Positions 1-8,242 of a stretch of DNA of 37,896 bases are shown piece after piece; position 1 is the first letter of the stretch, and each line of letters starts with the position of its first letter. A program made the position numbers and the translations under genes. The notes under the pieces were generated by a model. That model made no database searches and had not been told where the DNA came from. It worked only from the letters and a program-made list of their open reading frames with translations. Origin of the DNA: Lachnospiraceae bacterium (GTDB lineage: Bacteria > Bacillota > Clostridia > Lachnospirales > Lachnospiraceae); the NCBI GenBank assembly GCA_900766925.1, contig CAAFXG010000570.1:1-37896 (forward strand), read 5' to 3'.

Positions 1-65
1 AATGGACCTGTTGCATTGACCAAATGGCTGTCAGATAGCCATTTGGTCAATGCAACAGGTCCATT
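1..65. terminator. Perfect 29-bp inverted repeat, likely (bidirectional) terminator
   Basis: Positions 1-29 and 37-65 are exact reverse complements, separated by a 7-nt loop (30-36). The stem begins at the window edge and could extend further. It lies 22 bp past the stop codon of the lipoprotein gene. On the plus strand it is followed by TTTTATC, so it could also terminate transcription entering from the left. The minus-strand T tract, if any, is outside the window. A fully paired 29-bp stem is far longer than a normal intrinsic terminator. Confidence 0.7.
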
Positions 66-87
66 TTATCTATATGACAGATTAATT

Positions 88-2793
88 TTACTCTACCTGA
101 ATTCCGGCTGTCTTTATAATGAATTTTGTCGTGCCTTCATCCCCCTCATTGAGCATTGTATATGTGTCATATTCTGTAGATGCCTGGCACACTGCCTCCA
201 ATCTTGCATAAAGCTCCTTAATATCCTTGTTATATGCATTTGCCAGTTTTCTTATTGCTTCCTCATCAAATTGTGACATACCCTTTTCCAGCTCACCGGC
301 TCCCGATGACAACTCTTCTACGCCCTCCTTAAGCTGTCCGGTGGCATCCTGAATCTTTGCAGCACCATCAGAAAGCCCGGTGGCACCTGTCAAAAGCGCT
401 GTTGTTCCATTTTGCAATGAAGCTGCACCACCTTGTAACGCTTCAGTCCCTGACTTAAGTGTTCCGGCACCTTCCGAAAGCGCTATGGCACCAGCATTAA
501 GACTTGACATACCTTTCTGAAGATTTCCGGTTCCCTTTTGAAGTGTTCCAACTCCCTTTTGTAGTGTTCCTGCTCCCTTTTGTAGTGTTCCTGCTCCCTT
601 TTGTAAATTTCCTGCTCCTTTTTGTAGTGTTCCTGCTCCCTTTTGTAAATTTCCTGCTCCTTTCTGAATGGTTGATATTCCTCCCACAAACTCAGGCATA
701 TTTTCTTCAAGTGTCTTTGCACCCTCGGCCAGTGCACTCGAACCCGAAACAAGGCTATATCCTGTTTTTTCGTCCTTTTCCTCTATCTGTGCTGCAATCT
801 GTGCCTTAGTGCCTTCAACCCCTGCTACAGCCGCCTGACCCGCTGCCTGACCCGCCGCCGTCTCAGCCGCTGTTTCGCATGCCGCAACTACATTTGCAGC
901 CATGTCATCAGCTCCCGTTGCTGCAATTTGGGAAACCACCTGTAAAGTCATATTCATAAGCTGTGCATCAACACCGGCATATATTTCAGTCGACTGTTCT
1001 TCTGTAATATTATCCTTAAATTCACTAAAGCTTAAATTCACTCCCTGTTCTGCATAGGATGCAGCTACAGACTGATACTGCGCAGTTAGTGTTGCAGTAT
1101 ATAAAGTATTTCTTAAATCTGCATTCGACCTTAATCCATCATATACCGCATTTATTGTCACATCTCCAGTCATACTTGAAGTAAATGCATTCGCTGCCTG
1201 ACTATAAATACTATTATAATTATCGGTTCCCTGAGCAAATGAATTTTGCACTGTTGACTGTGCCATTGTTGCAGCATTATCATATGTAGCTTTTCTTTCC
1301 TCATCAGTCATAGGTGTATTAAGACCCGCATCAAGCGCTAATATTCCACTATTTATATCAGCTGCACTGTTGCTTATTGTATTCACGCCATCAGAAATAG
1401 TTCCTGAGCTTTCAGCCAGTAAATCTATACCGGACTTCAGACTATCAACACCATCCTTGACCGAATCAACTCCGTTCTTTAACGAATCAGCTCCATCCTT
1501 AACAGAATCCACTCCATCCTTGACAGAATCAGCTCCATCCTTAACAGAATCCACTCCATCCTTTAACGAATCTACTCCATCCTTTGCAGAACCAACCCCA
1601 TCCTTTAGTGAATCAGCTCCGCCCTTCAGTGAGTCTGCACCCTCCTTAACAGAATCAATTCCTCCCTTGACTGCATCTACACCATTCTTTGCAGATTCCA
1701 AACCTGTCTTTAATTCATCTGCACCTAACTTCATATCTCCAATACCGGAAGAAAATTCACCCATTTTCTCAAGCAACGTCTTAGTACCATCAGCAAGCTC
1801 TCCCGAACCATCAACAAGTCTTCCGCTGGCATCAGAAAGAGTGTCAACCATATCATCCATATCTGCAAAATCAAATCCACCGGACATATTGACAGATGAA
1901 GCATTCACAACTATTGTCGCAGTCATATCAAGCGAGAAATTTTCAACATCTGCATTAACCTCAACATATTCAGGTATAGTCATATCATCCGAAAAATCCT
2001 CCTGTTGTGCACCAAGACTGTCCATCAGTCCCGGCATTGCATATCCTATAACAATATTATTATCACCATTTTCTATAGCCTTGCCATTTACAACACTTAT
2101 GTTGGTGAATTTTTCATCAAGCATCATTCCGGTAACCGCAACAAAAGGTACCTTTATATTCTCCGTTTTGCCATTAATTATCTTGCTTACGTTTTCATTA
2201 TTTATATAATCAAATCTAATTGTTACATTTCCACTTTTACCCGCAAGAGCATTTGCAGCTATCTCCTTACCATTCAGATAATACGTTACCTTAACCGTTA
2301 CAGGAAGCTGTTTATTTGTTGTTCCCTGATAATAAATATCATTTCCGCCAGCCTGCCATGTAATTGTATCACCATCCTGCGAGAAAGTTTCATCACCTTT
2401 TATATTAACTATTCCCTCTAAATCTGTTTTGTCTGTCAGTGTATCCAGACCATCCGTATTTTTGAGAATTTCATTAACAAGAACCTTATCTGCATTACCA
2501 TTTGCATCGGCAAAGGCATAAACAGTTTCGTTTTTATAGACCTGTTTTTCTTTAAAAACTATATTGTCCGAAAGCTTTTCAACAAACTCGTCCGTATCCA
2601 TTGATGTATCTGTTGAGGACGCTGTATCAGATACTCGATTAGGCCTTCCGGAATTCAAATAATCCTTTGTTTCATGTACATCACCTGCAGTTGTATTTCC
2701 TATACCAATTCCACATGCTGCCAAAACCGCCGCCAATGTTACTGTTTTTCCATTAATATATTTCCTGTTTTTATTTATTATTAAATGTTTCAT
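88..2793 (-). CDS. YhgE/Pip-like heptad-repeat surface lipoprotein, partner of RND exporter
   Basis: A 901-aa exported protein. The N-terminus has a basic stretch, a short hydrophobic segment and a lipobox-like L-A-A-C (Cys27), so it may be a lipoprotein. Residues 30-300 form a presumably globular extracellular domain. Residues 364-455 and about 708-763 are 7-residue repeats (GVDSVKD-like and GAGTLQK-like) with further degenerate copies to about residue 840, as in the repeat region of YhgE/Pip proteins and phage-infection-protein relatives. Those families normally carry C-terminal membrane helices, and I see none here. The ATG overlaps the exporter stop codon by 4 bp (ATGA) and has a strong AAGGAGG site inside the exporter gene, so the two are translationally coupled. 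A role as extracytoplasmic accessory of the exporter is inferred. Confidence 0.75.
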   Translation of the reverse strand: MKHLIINKNRKYINGKTVTLAAVLAACGIGIGNTTAGDVHETKDYLNSGRPNRVSDTASSTDTSMDTDEFVEKLSDNIVFKEKQVYKNETVYAFADANGNADKVLVNEILKNTDGLDTLTDKTDLEGIVNIKGDETFSQDGDTITWQAGGNDIYYQGTTNKQLPVTVKVTYYLNGKEIAANALAGKSGNVTIRFDYINNENVSKIINGKTENIKVPFVAVTGMMLDEKFTNISVVNGKAIENGDNNIVIGYAMPGLMDSLGAQQEDFSDDMTIPEYVEVNADVENFSLDMTATIVVNASSVNMSGGFDFADMDDMVDTLSDASGRLVDGSGELADGTKTLLEKMGEFSSGIGDMKLGADELKTGLESAKNGVDAVKGGIDSVKEGADSLKGGADSLKDGVGSAKDGVDSLKDGVDSVKDGADSVKDGVDSVKDGADSLKNGVDSVKDGVDSLKSGIDLLAESSGTISDGVNTISNSAADINSGILALDAGLNTPMTDEERKATYDNAATMAQSTVQNSFAQGTDNYNSIYSQAANAFTSSMTGDVTINAVYDGLRSNADLRNTLYTATLTAQYQSVAASYAEQGVNLSFSEFKDNITEEQSTEIYAGVDAQLMNMTLQVVSQIAATGADDMAANVVAACETAAETAAGQAAGQAAVAGVEGTKAQIAAQIEEKDEKTGYSLVSGSSALAEGAKTLEENMPEFVGGISTIQKGAGNLQKGAGTLQKGAGNLQKGAGTLQKGAGTLQKGVGTLQKGTGNLQKGMSSLNAGAIALSEGAGTLKSGTEALQGGAASLQNGTTALLTGATGLSDGAAKIQDATGQLKEGVEELSSGAGELEKGMSQFDEEAIRKLANAYNKDIKELYARLEAVCQASTEYDTYTMLNEGDEGTTKFIIKTAGIQVE
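505..666 (-). repeat. 21-bp tandem repeats encoding LQKGAGT-type heptads
   Basis: About eight tandem 21-bp units, with a core of the type TTTTGTAGTGTTCCTGCTCC on the plus strand, lie in frame in the lipoprotein gene (residues about 710-763). Several units are nearly identical at DNA level, so copy number may vary between strains. Confidence 0.85.
1429..1704 (-). repeat. 21-bp tandem repeats encoding GVDSVKD-type heptads
   Basis: Thirteen consecutive heptads (residues about 364-455) with alternating GVDSVKDG and GADSLKDG units are encoded by 21-bp DNA repeats. They are more diverged than the 505-666 array. The G-hydrophobic-x-x-hydrophobic-K/x spacing suits a long coiled or stalk-like helix. 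Confidence 0.8.
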
Positions 2794-4877
2794 CGAGATT
2801 CCTCCTTACCTGATTTGAAGCCTGCGCTTGTATTAATAATTACTTTATCCAACAGCATAAACATTGTTGGAAGCATTACTATTACAACTACCATACTTAT
2901 CAAAGCTCCCCTTGCCATAAGAACACACAAAGAGCTTATCATATCAATATTTGAATACAATCCAACACCGATAGTTGCCCCAAAGAAGCTTAATGCACTT
3001 ACCATTAGTGACTGTGCAGAGGTCGCCAGTGCCTTTGTAACTGCTTCTTTTTTATCCATTCCATGATTTCTACATCGCTTATACTTGTTTGTCATGAGTA
3101 TCGCATAGTCTACGGTCGAGCCAAGCTGAATCGTACCAATTACTATAGATGCGATAAACGGAAGCACCGTTCCTGTATATGCCGGAATTCCCATATTAAT
3201 AAATATTGCCAGTTCTATTACGACAACCAAAATTACCGGGAGAACAAAGGAACGGAATACACACATAATTATTAAAAATATAACTCCAATAGATACTGCA
3301 CTTACAACCTTAAAGTCCTTATCAGTAACATCTATCAAATCCCGGGTACATGGTGCCTCACCAATCAACATCGAACTTTCATCATAACCTTTTATTATTT
3401 CAGTTATAGTTGCACACTGCTCATTAACCTCATCCGACGCAACAGCATACTCAGATAAAATAATGAACATTTTATAATTCCCACTCTCAAACACATCTGT
3501 AATTTCATCAGGAAGAATTTCCTTAGGAATATTTGTTCCTACAATGCTGTCAAGACACAGTACATTTTTTATTCCCGGAAGCTCTTCAATTTCATCAGCC
3601 ATTTTAGCAACATACTTTGTATCAAGCTCACTGTCAATAATTACCATGTGGGTAGCTCCCATTGAAAAATCATTATTAAGCTTAGAATTAGCCACTGCGC
3701 TATCCAGTGTCTTTGGCATTGTGCCTACAAGGTCGTAATAGACATCCGTATGTGTATATCCATATATTGCAGGTCCGAGAATTACCAGAAAAAGCACTGC
3801 AAATATATAGCTGTGACCTGTTATCCAACTTGCAATCTTACCTGCATCCGGAAGCAATATCCTATGTTTTGTTTTTTCTATTATCCCGTCAAAGATTAAT
3901 AACATTGCAGGAAGTACAGTCACACAACAAATTACGCCAAACACAACTCCCTTTGCCATTACAATTCCCAGGTCCATTCCTAATGTAAATGACATAAAGC
4001 ACAATGCAATAAAGCCTGCAACCGTTGTGATTGAGCTTCCCACTACGGATGAAACAGTATTTGAAATGGCATGTGCCATTGCACGTTTTTTATCCCCTGG
4101 AAATCTTATCTGATTTTCCTCATAGCTGTGCCAAAGGAAAATTGAGTAATCCATTGTAACGCCTAATTGCAGCACTGCCGCAAGTGCCTGCGTCAAATAG
4201 GATATTTCTCCTTTAGCAAAATTGGTTCCAAGGTTATATATTATCGCCATACCAATTGACAACAGAAAGAAAAACGGAACCGCCGAGGAATCCATTGCGA
4301 GTGAAAGAACCACCAACGCAAGTATTGCAGCTATCGCAACGTAAACCGGCATTTCACTATTTACAAGATCCTTGATATCAGTTACCACTGCTGACATACC
4401 TGACAAATAGCATTTCCCAGCAACAAGCTTCCTGATACGTACTATCGTATCCATAGTCTCATCTGAGGAAATCGACGTTGGAAATGTAACAAACAATAGC
4501 GTTGCATCCTTTTCCTCATTAAGAAACATATTTTTTATCTTCTGAGGAAGAATTTCCATAGGAATCGAAATATCCACAAAGGAATCATACCATATTACAT
4601 CCTTTACACCTTCGAGGTCTGCCATTGCTTTTTTCAGGGAAGACACCGATTTTTCATCCATGCCTTCCACCACACACATGGAAAAAGCACCTGTACCAAA
4701 CTCATCAACCATTATGTCCTGTCCCTTCATCGTTTCCAAGTCCTCCGGAAGATAGGTCAGGATATCATAGTTTACTCTGCAATTGACAATGCCGAATACA
4801 GACGGTACAAGCAGCATTATACTTACAACCAAAATCAATACCCTGTGTTTTACCACCCACTTACCAAAATCAATCAA
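2790..4877 (-). CDS. MmpL/RND (HAE3-type) exporter
   Basis: An RND-superfamily permease of about 695 aa with an internally duplicated layout: one TM helix, an extracytoplasmic loop with alpha/beta character (about 40-175), five or six TM helices, then the same pattern again (TM about 355, loop about 370-520, TM block to about 690). This is the MMPL form used to export lipids, peptides or hydrophobic molecules. The frame is open up to a TTG at 4895, but an AAGGG site sits correctly spaced before the TTG at 4877, so I chose that start. It is preceded by an 11-codon open frame (4879-4914) whose stop lies one base from this TTG. It overlaps the lipoprotein gene by 4 bp and lies downstream of a TetR gene, the usual layout for a regulated exporter. 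Substrate unknown. Confidence 0.88.
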   Translation of the reverse strand: MIDFGKWVVKHRVLILVVSIMLLVPSVFGIVNCRVNYDILTYLPEDLETMKGQDIMVDEFGTGAFSMCVVEGMDEKSVSSLKKAMADLEGVKDVIWYDSFVDISIPMEILPQKIKNMFLNEEKDATLLFVTFPTSISSDETMDTIVRIRKLVAGKCYLSGMSAVVTDIKDLVNSEMPVYVAIAAILALVVLSLAMDSSAVPFFFLLSIGMAIIYNLGTNFAKGEISYLTQALAAVLQLGVTMDYSIFLWHSYEENQIRFPGDKKRAMAHAISNTVSSVVGSSITTVAGFIALCFMSFTLGMDLGIVMAKGVVFGVICCVTVLPAMLLIFDGIIEKTKHRILLPDAGKIASWITGHSYIFAVLFLVILGPAIYGYTHTDVYYDLVGTMPKTLDSAVANSKLNNDFSMGATHMVIIDSELDTKYVAKMADEIEELPGIKNVLCLDSIVGTNIPKEILPDEITDVFESGNYKMFIILSEYAVASDEVNEQCATITEIIKGYDESSMLIGEAPCTRDLIDVTDKDFKVVSAVSIGVIFLIIMCVFRSFVLPVILVVVIELAIFINMGIPAYTGTVLPFIASIVIGTIQLGSTVDYAILMTNKYKRCRNHGMDKKEAVTKALATSAQSLMVSALSFFGATIGVGLYSNIDMISSLCVLMARGALISMVVVIVMLPTMFMLLDKVIINTSAGFKSGKEESR

Positions 4878-4940
4878 TTTATTCCCTTCTTTCAAAAATA
4901 TTTTGTTTCTCCATACCTCTTTTCGTTCATATAATAAGAA

Positions 4941-4971
4941 AAAGATTGGATACTTAGAATATCCAATCTTT
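4941..4971 (-). terminator. 12-bp stem hairpin between tetR and exporter (terminator or operator)
   Basis: Arms 4941-4952 and 4960-4971 are perfect complements around a 7-nt loop. On the minus strand the stem is followed by TTTTTCTTATTATAT, which fits an intrinsic terminator ending the methyltransferase-cls-tetR transcript. As a symmetrical AT-rich palindrome 64 bp upstream of the exporter start, it could also be a TetR-family operator. The two roles are not exclusive. Confidence 0.6.
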
Positions 4972-5070
4972 CTTCAGTGTCATATAATCAAATACATATT
5001 ATATATTTTGTATATAAGTCGACTGCATTTAAAGTCATTAGTTGGTTTACCGAGAAACTATTTTATCTTG

Positions 5071-5649
5071 TTATACCAGCTCATTGAGTACATCCATCAT
5101 ATTGCTTCTGGCAAGATATTCATAAACCTCGGCCAACTCCTTTGGTGTAATCTTCAAATCCTGTTTAATCCATGTTATTGCAACATAACATAACGACTGT
5201 GCATAGTACTCAGCTATTGTCTGTTTTGACAGCCATGCATATTTAGAATGATAGCCTCCATTCTTCTCACGTATTACCTCCAGCAGAAAGTTCGCAACCT
5301 CATGTCTTACCACGCTTTCAAAGGAGTTCTGACCCTCAATCTTTATGGCATTTTCATAGAATTCACGCTCGTTTTTTATATTGGAAAAAATAAGGGCACA
5401 ACCCTCAGTCATAAGTGAATTTACGAATAAAGGTTTTGCCGGAAGTAGCAAATCATTCCTAATAATATACTCAAGCAACTCATATTTATCGCTAAAATGG
5501 TTGTAAAATGTCGGTCTGATAACACCTGACATATCTGTTATTTCCTTTATCGTTATCTTCTCAATAGGCATCTTCTTAAGCATCCGTTTAAAACTGTCAG
5601 CAAGAATATCCTTTGTGTTTCGCTTTACCGTTATATTTTCTACCATCAT
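5071..5649 (-). CDS. TetR/AcrR-family transcriptional regulator
   Basis: A regulator of about 192 aa. The N-terminal helix-turn-helix has the TetR pattern: KDILADSFKRML, then KITIKEITDMSGVIRPTFYNHFSDKYELL, whose YNHF and DKYELL are typical of the recognition helix and the following helix. The C-terminal 130 residues are helical and resemble the DhaS/AcrR-type ligand domain. The frame is open to an ATG at 5700, but that would overlap cls by 40 bp. A GGAGAG site just ahead of tandem ATGs at 5649 and 5646 supports the shorter start, placed 11 bp after the cls stop. It is co-transcribed with cls and sits directly upstream of the MmpL exporter, which it probably represses. Confidence 0.85.
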   Translation of the reverse strand: MMVENITVKRNTKDILADSFKRMLKKMPIEKITIKEITDMSGVIRPTFYNHFSDKYELLEYIIRNDLLLPAKPLFVNSLMTEGCALIFSNIKNEREFYENAIKIEGQNSFESVVRHEVANFLLEVIREKNGGYHSKYAWLSKQTIAEYYAQSLCYVAITWIKQDLKITPKELAEVYEYLARSNMMDVLNELV

Positions 5650-5660
5650 ATCTCTCCATT

Positions 5661-7244
5661 TTACAGTAATGGTGCAACCAATCTCAAAATACTCTGCCAT
5701 AGTTTCTTAAGCGGCTTAGTCCGGCGAATTTCTTCAAGTGTAACCTCATCACACACACTAAGTGTTTTCATATAATCTTCCTTTATCACATCTATGGTGC
5801 TTGAATCAAACATCCATACACCACATTCGAAATGAAGATACAGGCTTCTGTAATCAAAATTTACCGTACCAACTGTTGCAACCTTATCATCTGCCACAAC
5901 TGTTTTTGCATGTATAAATCCCGGTGTATACTGATATATCTTAACTCCCGCCTCTATCAAATGATAATAGTACGATTGTGTAACCATATAAACAGTCTTT
6001 TTGTCAGGAATTCCGGGAGTGATAATTCTCACATCTATACCACTTTTAGCAGCCAGGGTCAGCGCCGTAAACATCTCATTATCAATTATAAGATAAGGCG
6101 TTGTAATATAAACATAATGTTTTGCCTTGTTAATAATATTGAGATAAATATTTTCGCCTACAATTTCATCATCAACAGGTGTATCACCATATGGCTGTAC
6201 AAAGCCATCACTTATGCATTTAACCTCACTGTATCTGTTCGGTGTAAATTTTAAATAATCATCTTCCTCATTTCCCGTAACCATCTTCCATGTCTGCAGA
6301 AACATTGTGGTCAGATTCCATACCGCATCACCCTTCAGCATAATTCCGGTATCCTTCCAATGTCCGAATCTGTCCACCTCATTAATATATTCATCGGCAA
6401 GATTAATCCCGCCGGTAAAGCCTGTGTGCCCGTCTATTACAGTTATTTTCCTGTGGTCTCTGTTATTTTGTCTTAAATTAATAATTGGTACAACCGGATT
6501 AAATGGCACAGCCTTGATTGAAAGTGCCTCCATCTCTTTTATGAACCTTGAGGGCATATACATGGCACACCCAAAATCATCATATATCAGTCTTACATCA
6601 ACGCCGGCTGCAGCCTTTCTGGCAAGTATATCCAGTACACTGTCCCACATTTTGCCCTGTTTAATTATGAAATACTCCATGAATATAAAGTGCTCTGCTT
6701 TTTCAAGCTCCTCGAGAAGACATTTGTAATTATCCTCACCCAGAGGGAAATATTTAACCTCTGTATTCTTATATACCGGATAACCTGCCGTCTTAGAAAT
6801 ATAAGTTGACTGCACACTGGAGCTTTTACTTATTTCCTTTATCTCCGCCTGTATAGCGTCATCCTTGGGAAGATATTTAAATGTATCCAGATGATTCTGC
6901 TGTGCTTCCTTAATGAATTTAACCCTTGTTCTGTTACCCGCCAGCAGAACATAAAGCATGCCACCCACAAGAGGAACCGACATGATAAGGACAACCCATG
7001 CAAGCTTATATGCAGGGTTCTCCTGCTTATTTATTATATATACTACAACAAAAACCGAAATAATGAGTGCTGCAGTTCTCCAATAAAATACATATTCCTT
7101 TACTATCCTATACACAACAAAAATATAAAAAACCTGAATCAAAATTAACAGCACAACAACAGCAAGCTTAGACGCAAAAAAGCTTCTTGACTTGTCTATC
7201 GAGCCAATATGAGACTGTTTTTTATTTTTTGCTGTATTACCCAT
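5661..7244 (-). CDS. cls: Cardiolipin synthase
   Basis: A 527-aa phospholipase-D-superfamily enzyme predicted to join two phosphatidylglycerol molecules into cardiolipin at the membrane. It has three hydrophobic N-terminal segments (about 25-46, 52-71, 81-101). Two full HKD motifs follow: H264-R-K, D and GG-x-N, and H445-A-K, D and G-x-x-N. The length is slightly above the usual 480-510 aa because of a long N-terminal lead. The ATG shares one base with the methyltransferase stop (TAATG) and has a GGAG site 6 nt upstream, so translation is coupled. tetR follows 11 bp downstream. Co-transcription with an envelope-exporter regulator suggests a shared membrane-stress theme (inference). Confidence 0.93.
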   Translation of the reverse strand: MGNTAKNKKQSHIGSIDKSRSFFASKLAVVVLLILIQVFYIFVVYRIVKEYVFYWRTAALIISVFVVVYIINKQENPAYKLAWVVLIMSVPLVGGMLYVLLAGNRTRVKFIKEAQQNHLDTFKYLPKDDAIQAEIKEISKSSSVQSTYISKTAGYPVYKNTEVKYFPLGEDNYKCLLEELEKAEHFIFMEYFIIKQGKMWDSVLDILARKAAAGVDVRLIYDDFGCAMYMPSRFIKEMEALSIKAVPFNPVVPIINLRQNNRDHRKITVIDGHTGFTGGINLADEYINEVDRFGHWKDTGIMLKGDAVWNLTTMFLQTWKMVTGNEEDDYLKFTPNRYSEVKCISDGFVQPYGDTPVDDEIVGENIYLNIINKAKHYVYITTPYLIIDNEMFTALTLAAKSGIDVRIITPGIPDKKTVYMVTQSYYYHLIEAGVKIYQYTPGFIHAKTVVADDKVATVGTVNFDYRSLYLHFECGVWMFDSSTIDVIKEDYMKTLSVCDEVTLEEIRRTKPLKKLWQSILRLVAPLL

Positions 7245-8104
7245 TATTTACTCCATCTGCCTGAAGCTCCACAAGGAAGAACTAATCCGCTCTCACTGAC
7301 AGGAAGTCCTATTTCCTCTGAAACCACCTTACCGCCGAATTTTGATTTTACCTCTGTTGAAAGCATGTATGTCAGTACTGCCGGTGCAAGTCCTGTAGTA
7401 TATGAATTAACAAGAAAGAAAATCGGATTGTCTGACAAAAGCTTTGCACAAAGGGCGATAAACGGATGAATTTTCTCCTCAAGCTTCCATATCTCACCCT
7501 TAGGTCCTCTTCCATATGACGGAGGATCCATTATTATGCCGTCATACTTATTACCACGTCTTATTTCACGCTCAACAAACTTAACGCAATCATCGACAAG
7601 CCACCTTATTGGGGCATCTCCAAGCCCTGATGAAACTGCATTTTCCTTTGCCCAGCCAACCATTCCCTTTGAGGCATCTACATGAGTAACCATAGCCCCC
7701 TCTTTAGCTGCCGCCAAAGTTGCTCCACCTGTATAAGCAAACAGGTTAAGCACCTTAACCTCTCTTCGTTCTTTTGTAATAAGATTACCAAACCAGTCCC
7801 AGTTTACAGCCTGCTCCGGAAACAGGCCGGTATGCTTGAACGCGAATGGCTTCAGGTTAAAGTTTAGTTCCTTATAGCTTATACTCCATTGTTCAGGGAG
7901 CTTCATAAACTCCCATTCTCCGCCACCCTTACTGCTCCTGTGATAGTGGCCGTTTAATTCTTTCCATTTGGGATTAACCTTTGGTGTATTCCATAAAACC
8001 TGAGGATCGGGTCTTAATAAAATATAATCACCCCAACGTTCCAGCTTCTCCCCTTCTGAGCAGTCAATTATTTCGTAATCCTTCCATCCGTCTGCAACCC
8101 ACAT
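7244..8104 (-). CDS. SAM-dependent RNA methyltransferase (RlmI/COG1092-like)
   Basis: A 286-aa class I methyltransferase. The SAM-binding region is VLNLFAYTGGAT (about 119-130), followed by an acidic HVDAS at the end of strand 2. A DPPSYGRG motif at about 191-198 matches the catalytic loop of Methyltrans_SAM enzymes such as the 23S rRNA m5C1962 methyltransferase RlmI. The protein lacks the N-terminal PUA domain of full RlmI, having only about 100 other residues before the Rossmann core, so the exact RNA target is uncertain. It is the first gene of an operon with cls and tetR, behind a TTGACT-17-TATAAT promoter and a GGGAG ribosome site. Confidence 0.82.
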   Translation of the reverse strand: MWVADGWKDYEIIDCSEGEKLERWGDYILLRPDPQVLWNTPKVNPKWKELNGHYHRSSKGGGEWEFMKLPEQWSISYKELNFNLKPFAFKHTGLFPEQAVNWDWFGNLITKERREVKVLNLFAYTGGATLAAAKEGAMVTHVDASKGMVGWAKENAVSSGLGDAPIRWLVDDCVKFVEREIRRGNKYDGIIMDPPSYGRGPKGEIWKLEEKIHPFIALCAKLLSDNPIFFLVNSYTTGLAPAVLTYMLSTEVKSKFGGKVVSEEIGLPVSESGLVLPCGASGRWSK

Positions 8105-8154
8105 AATTAAGCTCCCTGTAATAATTTTAGACTTTTCTTAATTTATATTGATAC

Positions 8155-8183
8155 ATTATATCTAACCAAATATTTCTAGTCAA
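8155..8183 (-). promoter_or_regulatory. Sigma-A promoter of methyltransferase-cls-tetR operon
   Basis: On the minus strand there is a -35 TTGACT (8183-8178), a 17-nt spacer and a -10 TATAAT (8160-8155). The predicted start is near 8148, giving a 5' UTR of about 44 nt. The -35 lies immediately beside the T tract of the citrate synthase terminator. Confidence 0.8.
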
Positions 8184-8190
8184 GAAAAAC

Positions 8191-8222
8191 GGAGTGCCTA
8201 TCTTCATTAGTACAGGCACTCC
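8191..8222 (-). terminator. Intrinsic terminator of citrate synthase
   Basis: Arms GGAGTGCCT (8191-8199) and AGGCACTCC (8214-8222) enclose a 14-nt loop. On the minus strand they are followed by GTTTTTCTT. The hairpin begins 21 bp past the citrate synthase stop codon. Confidence 0.85.
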
Positions 8223-8242
8223 AATCACTTTCAAAATATTAA

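Noticed and set aside
505..666. CRISPR-like array
   Set aside because: The units are contiguous 21-bp tandem copies in a coding frame, with no unique spacers and no cas genes.
504..809. Short plus- and minus-strand frames over the 505-666 repeats
   Set aside because: By-products of the same 21-bp periodicity; the lipoprotein frame is the one with a start signal and coherent domains.
1370..2209. 279-codon plus-strand open frame rich in Ser/Pro/Thr
   Set aside because: It is the antisense of the 21-bp repeats of the lipoprotein gene; the repeat period keeps the opposite frame open. No ribosome site, and low-complexity product.
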